Translations under genes and position numbers: made by a program
The notes under the pieces: generated by a model
What the model saw: the letters and a program-made list of their open reading frames with translations, nothing else
The model's database searches: none
Told to the model about the DNA's origin: nothing
DNA from: JASLCR01 sp046462475
GTDB taxonomy: Bacteria; Patescibacteriota; Saccharimonadia; Saccharimonadales; Saccharimonadaceae
Length of the DNA: 12,663 bases
NCBI GenBank assembly: GCA_046462475.1
Contig: JBKGVB010000010.1
Coordinates: 1-12,663, forward strand
Direction of reading: 5' to 3'
In this document: positions 5,389-12,458 of the stretch, piece by piece
Position numbering within the stretch: the stretch's first letter is position 1
Layout: each line of letters opens with the position of its first letter

Positions 5389-6498
5389 ATGCCGGCAAAG
5401 AAAACATCCAGAGCATCCCAGAAAAAGACCATCGCGCAGCCGAAGAAAACAGGAGCACTTCCTAAAAGAGCAAGTGGCTTTTCGTGGTTGCGTCTGAGAT
5501 TTGAGCGAACGAGACGCCGTGTGCAGGAATTTCTGATACGCCGTCCGCATCGAAGCTTCCGACGAACGCGAAGACGAGACTATGTGCGTTCGCTGGATAT
5601 TCCTGGTTACTTTTCTTTTACAAAAAGCGTCTTGCGGGTGCTTTGGCAGCATAAAAAGACCTATGTACTTATGATCATTGCCGTGGCCCTTGCTTCGGCG
5701 TTCCTTTCAAGTGTCGCTTCTCAGAGTACTTTTAGTGAGCTTGCAACGACGCTACGCGACACAAGTAAGAATATTTTTTCTGGTGGCTGGGGTGAGCTTG
5801 GTAAAGCTGGACTACTGCTGGTTGTGGGTGTAAATGGTACACTTGCTGGATCGCCAACTGACGTACAAAAAGTATACGGTGTACTAATCCTACTATTTAC
5901 CTGGTTGGTGACGGTTTGGTTGCTTCGCGCACAGCTGGCGGGGAAGAACCCACGCTTACGTGACGGACTCTATAGTGCGGGTGCGCCAATTGTCTCAACA
6001 TTTTGCTTGGTGCTTTTATTCGCACTGCAACTTGTGCCAGCCGCGATTGCTGCAATTGCGATTAGTACTGTTGTCGGGAGCGATTTGATTCACAATGGCT
6101 TTCTATCAATGATATTCTATCTCGTTTGCCTGTTGCTGGCGCTGGTGTCGGTGTACTTAATTGTGAGTACATTTTTCGCATTGGTTATTGTCACGCTGCC
6201 GGGTATGTATCCATGGCAGGCACTGAAGACAGCAGGGGATTTAGTGATCGGTCGACGGCTGCGCGTGCTACTGCGTCTTGGCTGGGCGGCGCTTGTTATT
6301 GTTTTGGTTTGGGTTGTAATTATGATTCCACTAATCATTTTCGTTACATGGCTTCAGGCGACCTTTACTTGGAGCAGCTGGATACCAATTGTACCAACGG
6401 CGCTTACTTTGCTTTCATCGACAACTGTTGTGTTTGCGGCGAGCTATATTTACATGCTTTATAGGGGGATGATTGAAGATGACAGTGCTCCAGCCTAA
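5389..6498 (+). CDS. Polytopic membrane protein with a highly basic N-terminal tail
   Basis: A 369-residue protein without a function I can name. Residues 1-67 contain 24 Lys/Arg and only 3 acidic residues, with clusters such as RTRRR (40-44) and RRTRRR (58-63); this tail should be cytoplasmic and able to bind acidic lipids or nucleic acid. Six or seven hydrophobic segments follow (near 92-110, 161-179, 199-229, 238-270, 296-320, 333-355). The segment PWQALKTAGDLVIGRR (275-290) between membrane helices resembles the amphipathic motif of YciC/glycerophosphodiesterase membrane-domain proteins, a weak resemblance. It starts 11 bp after htpX with only a weak AAGTGAG ribosome binding site, and its end overlaps ligA by 20 bp, implying one transcript. 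Confidence 0.85.
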   Translation: MPAKKTSRASQKKTIAQPKKTGALPKRASGFSWLRLRFERTRRRVQEFLIRRPHRSFRRTRRRDYVRSLDIPGYFSFTKSVLRVLWQHKKTYVLMIIAVALASAFLSSVASQSTFSELATTLRDTSKNIFSGGWGELGKAGLLLVVGVNGTLAGSPTDVQKVYGVLILLFTWLVTVWLLRAQLAGKNPRLRDGLYSAGAPIVSTFCLVLLFALQLVPAAIAAIAISTVVGSDLIHNGFLSMIFYLVCLLLALVSVYLIVSTFFALVIVTLPGMYPWQALKTAGDLVIGRRLRVLLRLGWAALVIVLVWVVIMIPLIIFVTWLQATFTWSSWIPIVPTALTLLSSTTVVFAASYIYMLYRGMIEDDSAPA

Positions 6499-8491
6499 AG
6501 AGCGAGCCGAAGAGCTTCGCAAGCTTATCGATCAATACAGTTACGAATACCATGTTAATGATGCGCCAAGCGTATCGGATGCAGTATATGATGGGCTATT
6601 TGCCGAACTCAAACAAATCGAAGCCGAACATCCGGATCTAGTCACGAACGATAGCCCTACGCAACGAGTTGGCAATGAGTTGAAAGGTGGCTTTCAAAAG
6701 ATACAACACGCAAGTCGCATGCTTAGTCTCAATGATGTATTCGACCGTGTGGAAGTGGAAGCTTGGGTTGGGCGCATGGATAAACTGCTGCCAGGCAGTA
6801 AGCACGAATTTTTTGCAGATATAAAGATGGACGGACTGGCATGTTCGCTCATATATGAAGACGGGATATTTACACAGGCGGTCACACGAGGTGATAGTTT
6901 TATCGGCGAAGATGTCACAAATAATGTACGTACCATTAAGAATGTTCCATTGCGACTGCGGCAAGAAAAAGGTTTCGAAGTATTTTTGAAAGGTCGAACC
7001 GAGATTCGCGGAGAGATCGTTATGCTAAAAGAAGATTTTGAAAAACTCAACGAGCGTCAGCGTAAAAAAGGTGCCGCCGAATTTAAGAATCCACGCAACC
7101 TAGCGGCTGGTACGATTCGCCAGCTTGATCCAAAACTTGTAGCGGAGCGTCCGCTGACATTTATTGCCTACGATCTCCTGCGGCAATCTCCAGAGGAGGT
7201 GCCGACAAATATGTTTGCTTATGAAGCAATCTCGGCACTTGGTCTGAGACGTAACAAGCAGGCAAGCGTATTTACAAGTCTCAATGATGTTATGCATTTT
7301 GTTGACGAGTGGGATAAGCAGCGCCATGAATTGCCATTTAATACCGATGGGCTTGTGATCAAAGTTAATAACCGTACACAGTTTGCTCAGTTGGGCGTTG
7401 TCGGCAAGCAACCTCGTGCGGCTGTAGCATATAAATATGCCGCTGAACAAGCAACCACGATCGTGAAGGATATCGTTATCTCAATTGGACGTACTGGCGC
7501 GGCGACGCCAGTTGCAGTATTTGATCCAGTTCAGGTGGCGGGCACTACAGTACAGCACGCAAGCCTTCATAATGCCGATGAGATTGCTAGGCTTGAGGTA
7601 CGGCGCGGCGATACGGTGGTTATCTTTAAGGCGGGTGATATTATTCCTCAAGTCGAGAGTGTCTTAAAGGAGCTGCGTCCAAAAGATTCTCGAGCGATTA
7701 ATTACGCAGAAGAGTTAAAGCGCCAATATCCAGAGCTCGAGTTTGTGCGTCCGGAAGGTGAAGCTGTCTATCGAGTAAAAGGTTTAACGGGTGATATTAT
7801 TCTGAAGCGTGCACTTGCACACTTTGTCAGTAAAGGCGCGCTCGACATTGATACGTTTGGTGAGAAGAATGTGATTGCCGTGATTGACGCTGGGTACGTG
7901 AAGGATCTTGCCGATATTTACCGTCTGACAAAAGAAGATTTATTAAAGTTAGATCGTTTTGCCGAAATCTCTGCTGCAAAGCTCATTGATGGCATCCAAG
8001 ACAAAAAACAGCCCGAGCTCGAGCGATTCGTTTATGGACTGGGTATTCGCCACGTAGGTGTGCAGACGGCGATTGATCTCGTGAATCATTTTGGAAGTCT
8101 TGAGAATCTGTCACATGCGACAATTGATGAGCTTGAATCAGTCGATGGTGTAGGTAAAGTTGTAGCAGAAAGTATTGCGGCTTGGTTTGCTGATGAGGAT
8201 AATGAAAAGCTCCTCGCAAAATTTACCGAGCTTGGCGTAAAGCCACATTTTGAAAAGAAATCTGGTAAGTTTGCTGGGCAAAGCTTCGTTGTTACCGGCA
8301 CACTCGAATCAATGGGGCGTGATGAGGCTGCGGAAAAAATTCGTGCGCTAGGCGGTACTTTCCAGACCACAGTAGCAAAGGATACGACTTACTTGGTAGC
8401 GGGTGGTAAGGTGGGTGCGAGTAAGCTCAAGAAAGCTGAGCAATATGGCACGAAGATTATTAATGAAGCAGAATTTTTAAGCTTACTATGA
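6479..8491 (+). CDS. ligA: NAD-dependent DNA ligase LigA lacking zinc-finger cysteines
   Basis: A 670-residue ligase that seals nicks in replication and repair using NAD+. In order: the NMN-binding Ia domain with YHVND (24-28); the adenylation domain with catalytic Lys116 in ADIKMDGLA; TRGDSFIGEDVTNN (136-149) and EIRGEIVM (175-182); an OB fold with IGRTGAATPVAVFDPV (336-351) and AGDIIPQVE (385-393); then the place of the Cys4 zinc finger (about 416-438), which has no cysteine at all. Helix-hairpin-helix repeats (about 510-570) and a C-terminal BRCT domain (about 596-670) follow. The whole protein has a single Cys (122). ATG 6479 is chosen because AGGGGG (6463-6468) is 10 nt away; TTG 6473 would add two residues. 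It overlaps both neighbours. Confidence 0.97.
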   Translation: MTVLQPKERAEELRKLIDQYSYEYHVNDAPSVSDAVYDGLFAELKQIEAEHPDLVTNDSPTQRVGNELKGGFQKIQHASRMLSLNDVFDRVEVEAWVGRMDKLLPGSKHEFFADIKMDGLACSLIYEDGIFTQAVTRGDSFIGEDVTNNVRTIKNVPLRLRQEKGFEVFLKGRTEIRGEIVMLKEDFEKLNERQRKKGAAEFKNPRNLAAGTIRQLDPKLVAERPLTFIAYDLLRQSPEEVPTNMFAYEAISALGLRRNKQASVFTSLNDVMHFVDEWDKQRHELPFNTDGLVIKVNNRTQFAQLGVVGKQPRAAVAYKYAAEQATTIVKDIVISIGRTGAATPVAVFDPVQVAGTTVQHASLHNADEIARLEVRRGDTVVIFKAGDIIPQVESVLKELRPKDSRAINYAEELKRQYPELEFVRPEGEAVYRVKGLTGDIILKRALAHFVSKGALDIDTFGEKNVIAVIDAGYVKDLADIYRLTKEDLLKLDRFAEISAAKLIDGIQDKKQPELERFVYGLGIRHVGVQTAIDLVNHFGSLENLSHATIDELESVDGVGKVVAESIAAWFADEDNEKLLAKFTELGVKPHFEKKSGKFAGQSFVVTGTLESMGRDEAAEKIRALGGTFQTTVAKDTTYLVAGGKVGASKLKKAEQYGTKIINEAEFLSLL

Positions 8492-9090
8492 ATATCGATG
8501 ATATCGTAAAACTATCCGAACTACTTGGCGAAATGGGACATGTTAAGCGAGCGACGAAGCTTCCGAATCATGAAGATGAATCCGATTCGCATCACAGCTT
8601 CTCTCTTGCGCTGATCTCCTATCATATTGCAGCTACTCATTGTCCTGAGCTCGACGCAAGCAAGGTGATGCTATTTGCTCTGTGCCATGATCTCCTTGAG
8701 ATTATTACTGGTGATGAAAACACACTTCATTACACTCCAGAGCAGCATGCAGCAAAGCACGCTAAGGAGCAGGCAGCTCTTAGTGAATTTGATGAAGTAT
8801 TCGCGAAGTATCCAGAATTACGCGAGGCTATGTATCAATATGAGAGGCTTGATACTCCCGAGGCCGCGACAGTTTTTGTATTAGATAAAGCCTGTACGAC
8901 CTGGACGCATCATCCGCATAGAGCGGAATATGCGCGTCGCAATAATATTCATACAAAGGAAGACGTCGAAGCATGGGCTGAGCGCCAACGAGTTAAATTT
9001 AGCGATCGTCTCAACGCTGAGCCACCAAAAGCAATTCTAGAGATATACGAACAGTCATTCGTGGCGCTAAAGGAGCTCTATAATGAATAA
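8488..9090 (+). CDS. HD-domain phosphohydrolase (YfbR/HD_3-like)
   Basis: A 200-residue cytoplasmic metal-dependent phosphohydrolase. The metal ligands of the HD superfamily are visible: His36 in HHSFSLAL, His67-Asp68 in CHDLLEIITGDE (with Glu71) and Asp133 in VLDKA. Their spacing matches E. coli YfbR, a 5'-deoxynucleotidase acting on dNMPs, and the related HD_3 proteins; the exact substrate is inferred. The C-terminal helix region (about 155-200) is less conserved. The ATG overlaps the ligA stop by 4 bp (ATGA), so translation is coupled. Linkage to ligA and to a Ham1-like protein fits a role in dNTP pool control. Confidence 0.85.
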   Translation: MNIDDIVKLSELLGEMGHVKRATKLPNHEDESDSHHSFSLALISYHIAATHCPELDASKVMLFALCHDLLEIITGDENTLHYTPEQHAAKHAKEQAALSEFDEVFAKYPELREAMYQYERLDTPEAATVFVLDKACTTWTHHPHRAEYARRNNIHTKEDVEAWAERQRVKFSDRLNAEPPKAILEIYEQSFVALKELYNE

Positions 9091-9319
9091 TCCTGAGCCA
9101 GAAATAATTGAAAAAGGAAAGTATCGCCACAATAAGACAGGAAATTTGTATGAAGTGTTGGGTGTTGCTTTGCAGACTGAAACAAGCGAACAGCTTGTGA
9201 TTTATAAGGCTCTGTACGGCAGCAAGTATGAACTTTTCGCTCGACCATATCCTATGTTTGTAGAAAAAGTTGAAATCAATAATGAAATGAAACCACGATT
9301 CGAGAAAGTTAAAGATTAA
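9083..9319 (+). CDS. DUF1653 domain protein
   Basis: A 78-residue soluble protein. The stretches GKYRHNKTGNLYEVLG (12-27), TSEQLVIYKALYG (34-46) and FARPYPMFVEKV (52-63) are the DUF1653 pattern, a short beta-rich domain of unknown function found alone or fused to other domains. The start is supported by AAAGGAG (9069-9075), 7 nt upstream, and it overlaps the HD gene by 8 bp. Its place between two nucleotide-metabolism genes suggests a link to them, but no catalytic residues are evident. Confidence 0.87.
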   Translation: MNNPEPEIIEKGKYRHNKTGNLYEVLGVALQTETSEQLVIYKALYGSKYELFARPYPMFVEKVEINNEMKPRFEKVKD

Positions 9320-9321
9320 GA

Positions 9322-9879
9322 ATGAGCAAAGTTGTATTCGTAACTGGCAATCCGGAAAAAGCAATGAGCTTTGCGAGGCATATTGGCATGGAGATTGCAC
9401 ATGAACCCGCCGAGCTGGATGAAATTCAGACAACGAATCATAAAGAACTTGTTGAACATAAAGTACGTCAGGCATACGATCAGCTTAAATGTCCTGTTAT
9501 CGTCGAGGATGTATTCTTTACATACGAAGCATGGGGTAGCTTGCCTGGGCCGTTCGTGAAATTTTTCGTCAATGAAGAGCAAGGTCCGGAGCGAATGTGT
9601 CGTATGCTGGATGGGTTTGAGAATCGCCGTGCAATCGCAGCGTGTATGATTGGCTATTTTGACGGCAAGAAAATGAAGCTTATCGAAGGAAGTATATCTG
9701 GGGTAGTTGCCGAGCATCCACGTGGAGCAGGCGGCTACGGATTTGATCGAGTCTTTGAGCCGGATGGATTTAACGGCTCGACGGCCGCTGAATTAGAGGG
9801 GGTAGACTATGATAAGTATTACGCAACAATTAAGCCGTTTGCTGAGTTGCGCGAGTTTTTACAAAAGAGTGTAGAATAA
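9322..9879 (+). CDS. Divergent Ham1/ITPase-like NTP pyrophosphatase
   Basis: A 185-residue protein of the Ham1/RdgB/ITPA family, which hydrolyses non-canonical purine NTPs such as ITP, dITP and XTP to the monophosphate. Visible motifs: VTGNPEKA (7-14) for the phosphate/metal site, VEDVFF (61-66) with the general-base-region Asp63, LPGPFVKFF (74-82), which is closer to human ITPA than to RdgB, and PRGAGGYGFDRVFEPDG (133-149). The usual base-recognition motif SHR near the C-terminus is missing: the region reads VDYDKYYATIKPF (161-173). Substrate choice may therefore differ. Only 2 bp separate it from the DUF1653 stop, so it belongs to the same transcript. Confidence 0.85.
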   Translation: MSKVVFVTGNPEKAMSFARHIGMEIAHEPAELDEIQTTNHKELVEHKVRQAYDQLKCPVIVEDVFFTYEAWGSLPGPFVKFFVNEEQGPERMCRMLDGFENRRAIAACMIGYFDGKKMKLIEGSISGVVAEHPRGAGGYGFDRVFEPDGFNGSTAAELEGVDYDKYYATIKPFAELREFLQKSVE

Positions 9880-9888
9880 AAAGTAATC

Positions 9889-10593
9889 ATGAACGCAATC
9901 GAAACCGAGGAATTGAGCGTCAAAAAGGGTAAAACTGAAATTTTACATGCACTTAATCTTGCCATAAGATCCGGAACACTGACGGGACTTATCGGACCGA
10001 GCGGATCAGGAAAAACGACGCTAATGCGAAGTATTGTCGGCGTGCAGAAGTATGATGGCCAATTGACAGTGCTTGGCAGGTCGGCCGGTGATAAGCGACT
10101 CAGGCCAAAAATTGGTTATGTCACTCAAAATCCTGCGGTCTATGGCGACCTAACGATTGCGCAGAATTTGGTCTATTTCGCAGCGATTGTCGGCGTATCG
10201 AAATCTCGAGTTGATTATGTACTCGAGAGCGTGCAACTCACTATGCACAAGCACCAATTAGTCAATTCACTATCGGGTGGTCAGAGGGCACGTGTTAGCC
10301 TGGCGGTAGCTCTGCTCGGTGATCCGGAACTGCTTGTGCTCGACGAGCCAACCGTAGGACTTGATCCGATTCTTCGCAATGAACTTTGGGCACAGTTTGC
10401 TGAACTAGCCAGCCAAGGAAAAACGCTGCTCATTTCAAGCCACGTTATGGATGAGGCTGAGCGTTGTGACGATTTGGTGTTGATTCGCGATGGTGAGATT
10501 TTATGGAATGATGCGCGTGAAGACTTACTGAAAAAGACACATACCGCAAGTGTTGGTGAGGCATTTGTCGCCATGATCCAGGAGGTTGCATAG
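9889..10593 (+). CDS. ABC transporter ATP-binding protein (ABC-2 exporter)
   Basis: A 234-residue ATPase with all canonical motifs: Walker A GPSGSGKT (36-43), Q-loop Gln80, signature LSGGQ (128-132), Walker B LLVLDEP (148-154), D-loop VGLDP (156-160) and H-loop His185. It differs from the first ABC ATPase in having a normal signature, no long C-terminal extension and a normal Q-loop, so the two are not recent duplicates. It resembles DrrA/NodI-type exporter ATPases. Nothing Shine-Dalgarno-like precedes the ATG. A TAGAAT (9872-9877) lies 11 nt upstream with TTGCGC (9847-9852) 19 nt before that, a possible internal promoter. Its partner permease starts 2 bp after it ends. Confidence 0.92.
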   Translation: MNAIETEELSVKKGKTEILHALNLAIRSGTLTGLIGPSGSGKTTLMRSIVGVQKYDGQLTVLGRSAGDKRLRPKIGYVTQNPAVYGDLTIAQNLVYFAAIVGVSKSRVDYVLESVQLTMHKHQLVNSLSGGQRARVSLAVALLGDPELLVLDEPTVGLDPILRNELWAQFAELASQGKTLLISSHVMDEAERCDDLVLIRDGEILWNDAREDLLKKTHTASVGEAFVAMIQEVA

Positions 10594-10595
10594 AT

Positions 10596-11336
10596 ATGTA
10601 TCATCTACGCGCTACATTTGCGACGAGCAAGCGTATCATTGAACAATTGCTTCATGACAAGCGTTCGATTGCATTGATGTTTCTTGCGCCGACATTGCTC
10701 ATGAGCTTGCTGTGGTGGGTATTTTCCGATAATACTAAGGTGTTTGATGCTGTCGCTCCGGCAATGCTTGGAGTATTCCCATTTGTCATAATGTTTTTGA
10801 TCACAAGTATTACGACGTTGCGCGAACGAACGAGCGGTACACTCGAACGGTTGATGACGATGCGAGTGGGCAAGGCGGATATTATTTTCGGCTATGCGCT
10901 GGCATTTAGCTTGTTTGGGATTATTCAGTCTCTGATTACCAGCACCGTAGCAATCTATCTGCTTAATATGAACGTAGAGGGTCCGCAGTGGTTTGTGATT
11001 GTTGTCGCAATTGCTGATACACTGCTTGGTGTAACGCTCGGATTATTTACGAGTGCATTTGCTCGTACCGAGTTCCAGGCGGTGCAATTTTTACCCGCAC
11101 TTATATTTCCGCAAATTATTGTATGCGGTTTATTTGTACCGCTATCGCAACTGCCAAATGCTCTGGAGACGATCGCCTATTGTTTACCCCTGACATATGC
11201 GGTCGATGCGCTCAATCGTGTTACTGAGCAAGCCAATATCGTGAGTGAAATGTGGCGTGATGTATGGGTGGTGGGTGGATTTATTGCAGCAGCGCTGGCA
11301 CTAGCGAGCTTAACCCTGCGCCGACGTACGAAATAG
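10596..11336 (+). CDS. ABC-2 type transporter permease
   Basis: A 246-residue membrane protein with six likely helices (near 26-43, 55-75, 96-126, 131-155, 163-180, 220-238). The cytoplasmic motif RERTSGTLERLM (76-87) before the third helix is characteristic of ABC-2 permeases of the DrrB/NodJ class. AGGAGG (10580-10585) inside the preceding gene, 10 nt before the ATG, is a strong ribosome binding site. It should form a homodimer with two copies of the adjacent ATPase. The substrate is unknown; lipids, polysaccharide intermediates and drugs are all exported by relatives. Confidence 0.92.
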   Translation: MYHLRATFATSKRIIEQLLHDKRSIALMFLAPTLLMSLLWWVFSDNTKVFDAVAPAMLGVFPFVIMFLITSITTLRERTSGTLERLMTMRVGKADIIFGYALAFSLFGIIQSLITSTVAIYLLNMNVEGPQWFVIVVAIADTLLGVTLGLFTSAFARTEFQAVQFLPALIFPQIIVCGLFVPLSQLPNALETIAYCLPLTYAVDALNRVTEQANIVSEMWRDVWVVGGFIAAALALASLTLRRRTK

Positions 11337-11350
11337 CGTAGAATGAAGAC

Positions 11351-11710
11351 GTGGATAGATTAAAACGTCACAGCAGAAAAACGGCCATTGGCGTCATTGG
11401 CGGTATCGTATTGATTGCAGGTATTATTATGATTCCATACCCTGGGCCGGGGTGGCTCGTGGTATTTATTGGCTTAGGTATTTTAGCGCAGGAATTTCCA
11501 TGGGCCCAAAAGGTGCTTGATTATGCCAAGAGTAGATATGACGCTTGGCAAGACTGGTTGAGAGAACAGTCACTTGTCATAAAGGCGATTTTTTGGGCAT
11601 TAACTTGTGTTGTAGTAATCGTGACGGTTTGGCTGCTAAATGGCTATGGATTATTAAATCACTGGTTCCATCTTCATCAAGACTGGATTGACTCGCCACT
11701 GTTCAAATAA
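11351..11710 (+). CDS. PGPGW family membrane protein
   Basis: A 119-residue protein with a basic N-terminus (MDRLKRHSRK), a first hydrophobic segment (about 11-29), the diagnostic PYPGPGW turn (29-35), a second segment (about 36-47), an amphipathic stretch, and a last helix (about 76-97). This is the PF09656 (PGPGW) family, of unknown function. The start is GTG at 11351. TAGAAT (11339-11344) lies 6 nt before it, a spacing like the other predicted leaderless genes, and there is no Shine-Dalgarno sequence. It lies 14 bp after the permease gene, so it may also be read from the upstream transcript. Confidence 0.87.
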   Translation: MDRLKRHSRKTAIGVIGGIVLIAGIIMIPYPGPGWLVVFIGLGILAQEFPWAQKVLDYAKSRYDAWQDWLREQSLVIKAIFWALTCVVVIVTVWLLNGYGLLNHWFHLHQDWIDSPLFK

Positions 11711-11740
11711 AAGAGGAGCCTTTCTGGGCTCCTCTTTTAT
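11707..11740. terminator. Bidirectional Rho-independent terminator
   Basis: A perfect 14-bp stem, ATAAAAGAGGAGCC (11707-11720) with GGCTCCTCTTTTAT (11727-11740) and loop TTTCTG. It overlaps the TAA stop of the PGPGW gene. The A-rich left arm and T-rich right arm give a T-tract in both directions, so it can end both the plus-strand operon and the minus-strand RRM gene, whose stop is only a few bases away. Confidence 0.92.
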
Positions 11741-11745
11741 GTCTA

Positions 11746-12042
11746 CTACCAGCTACGCTGACGGAATGATCCGCCATCGCGTGGCTTGTCTTCTTTTGGA
11801 CGAGCGAGTGAGACATTGATCTCGCGACCGTCAAGCTCTTTACCGTTGAGCTGATCGACTGCTTTTTGGTTGTCGTCGTCGTTTTCCATTTCGACAAAAC
11901 CAAAGCCTTTCGAACGGCCAGATTCGCGGTCAGTAATGACACGCGCTGAAGCAACTGGTCCAATTTGCTCAAAATGAGCCTTGAGCCCGTCGTCAGTTGT
12001 TGCGTAGGCAAGACTACCTACGAAAAGATTTTGTGAAGCCAT
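11746..12042 (-). CDS. RRM-domain RNA-binding protein
   Basis: A 98-residue protein made almost entirely of one RNA recognition motif. RNP2 is LFVGSL (6-11) and RNP1 is KGFGFVEM (45-52), with the aromatic residues for RNA stacking present. A short basic/glycine tail (81-98) follows. Bacterial single-RRM proteins of this kind are often cold- or stress-linked RNA chaperones; that role is inferred. The ATG at 12042 is chosen because MASQNLFVGSL starts the fold and AAAGGAG (12060-12054, minus strand) is 11 nt upstream; the 25-residue upstream extension of the open frame has no family features. Its 3' end uses the terminator at 11707-11740. Confidence 0.93.
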   Translation of the reverse strand: MASQNLFVGSLAYATTDDGLKAHFEQIGPVASARVITDRESGRSKGFGFVEMENDDDNQKAVDQLNGKELDGREINVSLARPKEDKPRDGGSFRQRSW

Positions 12043-12137
12043 GTTTCTTGGTTCTCCTTTATTACTTATATTTTCAGAGAGACCACACGTGTGAAACACA
12101 AAATAGCTTCTGAACACTTCTATTTAAGCACAATTTG
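12043..12137 (-). promoter_or_regulatory. Leader region of the RRM gene with palindrome
   Basis: This 95-nt spacer contains the Shine-Dalgarno AAAGGAG and a 10-bp perfect palindrome CACACGTGTG (12084-12093). On the minus strand TTCACA (12095-12090) and TATAAG (12070-12065) are 19 nt apart, but a start from them would fall within the Shine-Dalgarno, so I do not accept that pair as the promoter. The gene may instead be read from the membrane-protein gene upstream. The palindrome could be an operator or a leader hairpin. Confidence 0.3.
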
Positions 12138-12404
12138 CTAAAAAACGATAATCCTTATCAGAGCAACGACCGCAAGAGCGGTAAATGTAACGTTCACAAT
12201 GAAAGATTGGAAGGCTCTGTGGCGATAGGTGACGATCGCAAGTCCGAGCGCTCCAATGCCAGATAATAGATAGTAGAGAATAGAGCTACCAGATATGAAG
12301 CCGAGACTCAGGAGGCCGTAGCTCGTTAAGATGCCCACAGAGCCAACCCAGCCAGCAGCTTCAGCCAATTGACTGCGTTTTAAGTGTTTAATTTTTCGTT
12401 CCAT
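12138..12404 (-). CDS. CBU_0592-like small membrane protein
   Basis: An 88-residue protein with a basic N-terminus (MERKIKHLKR) and three hydrophobic segments near 16-37, 41-60 and 65-87. The layout GWVGSVGILTSYGLLSLGFI (17-36), then SILYYLLSGIGALGLAI, a short charged turn and a final helix with an Asn resembles the CBU_0592-like membrane family, a pattern match of moderate certainty; its function is unknown. The ATG at 12404 is preferred because an extended -10 (TGATACGAT) ends 7 nt before it and the upstream in-frame extension to 12503 is poor protein sequence. It lies upstream of the RRM gene in the same direction, possibly one transcript. Confidence 0.72.
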   Translation of the reverse strand: MERKIKHLKRSQLAEAAGWVGSVGILTSYGLLSLGFISGSSILYYLLSGIGALGLAIVTYRHRAFQSFIVNVTFTALAVVALIRIIVF

Positions 12405-12411
12405 CCGAATT

Positions 12412-12420
12412 ATCGTATCA
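12412..12420 (-). promoter_or_regulatory. Extended -10 for the small membrane protein gene
   Basis: On the minus strand TGATACGAT occupies 12420-12412, with the hexamer TACGAT ending 7 nt before the ATG. This is nearly identical in sequence and spacing to TGATACAAT at 3582-3590. It predicts a leaderless mRNA. No clear -35 is seen. Confidence 0.45.
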
Positions 12421-12423
12421 TGC

Positions 12424-12452
12424 TTGCGCTTTTTTAGAAAACAGCGCATAAT
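12424..12452 (+). promoter_or_regulatory. Plus-strand promoter candidate for an unannotated RNA
   Basis: TTGCGC (12424-12429) and CATAAT (12447-12452) are 17 nt apart, an acceptable sigma70-type pair. The -10 matches the consensus at five of six positions. It is divergent from the small membrane protein promoter and points toward the orphan terminator at 12549. Confidence 0.4.
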
Positions 12453-12458
12453 TCTAAG

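Noticed and set aside
12043..12117. N-terminal extension of the RRM protein to 12117
   Set aside because: It crosses the Shine-Dalgarno AAAGGAG and has no RRM sequence. The fold starts at 12042.
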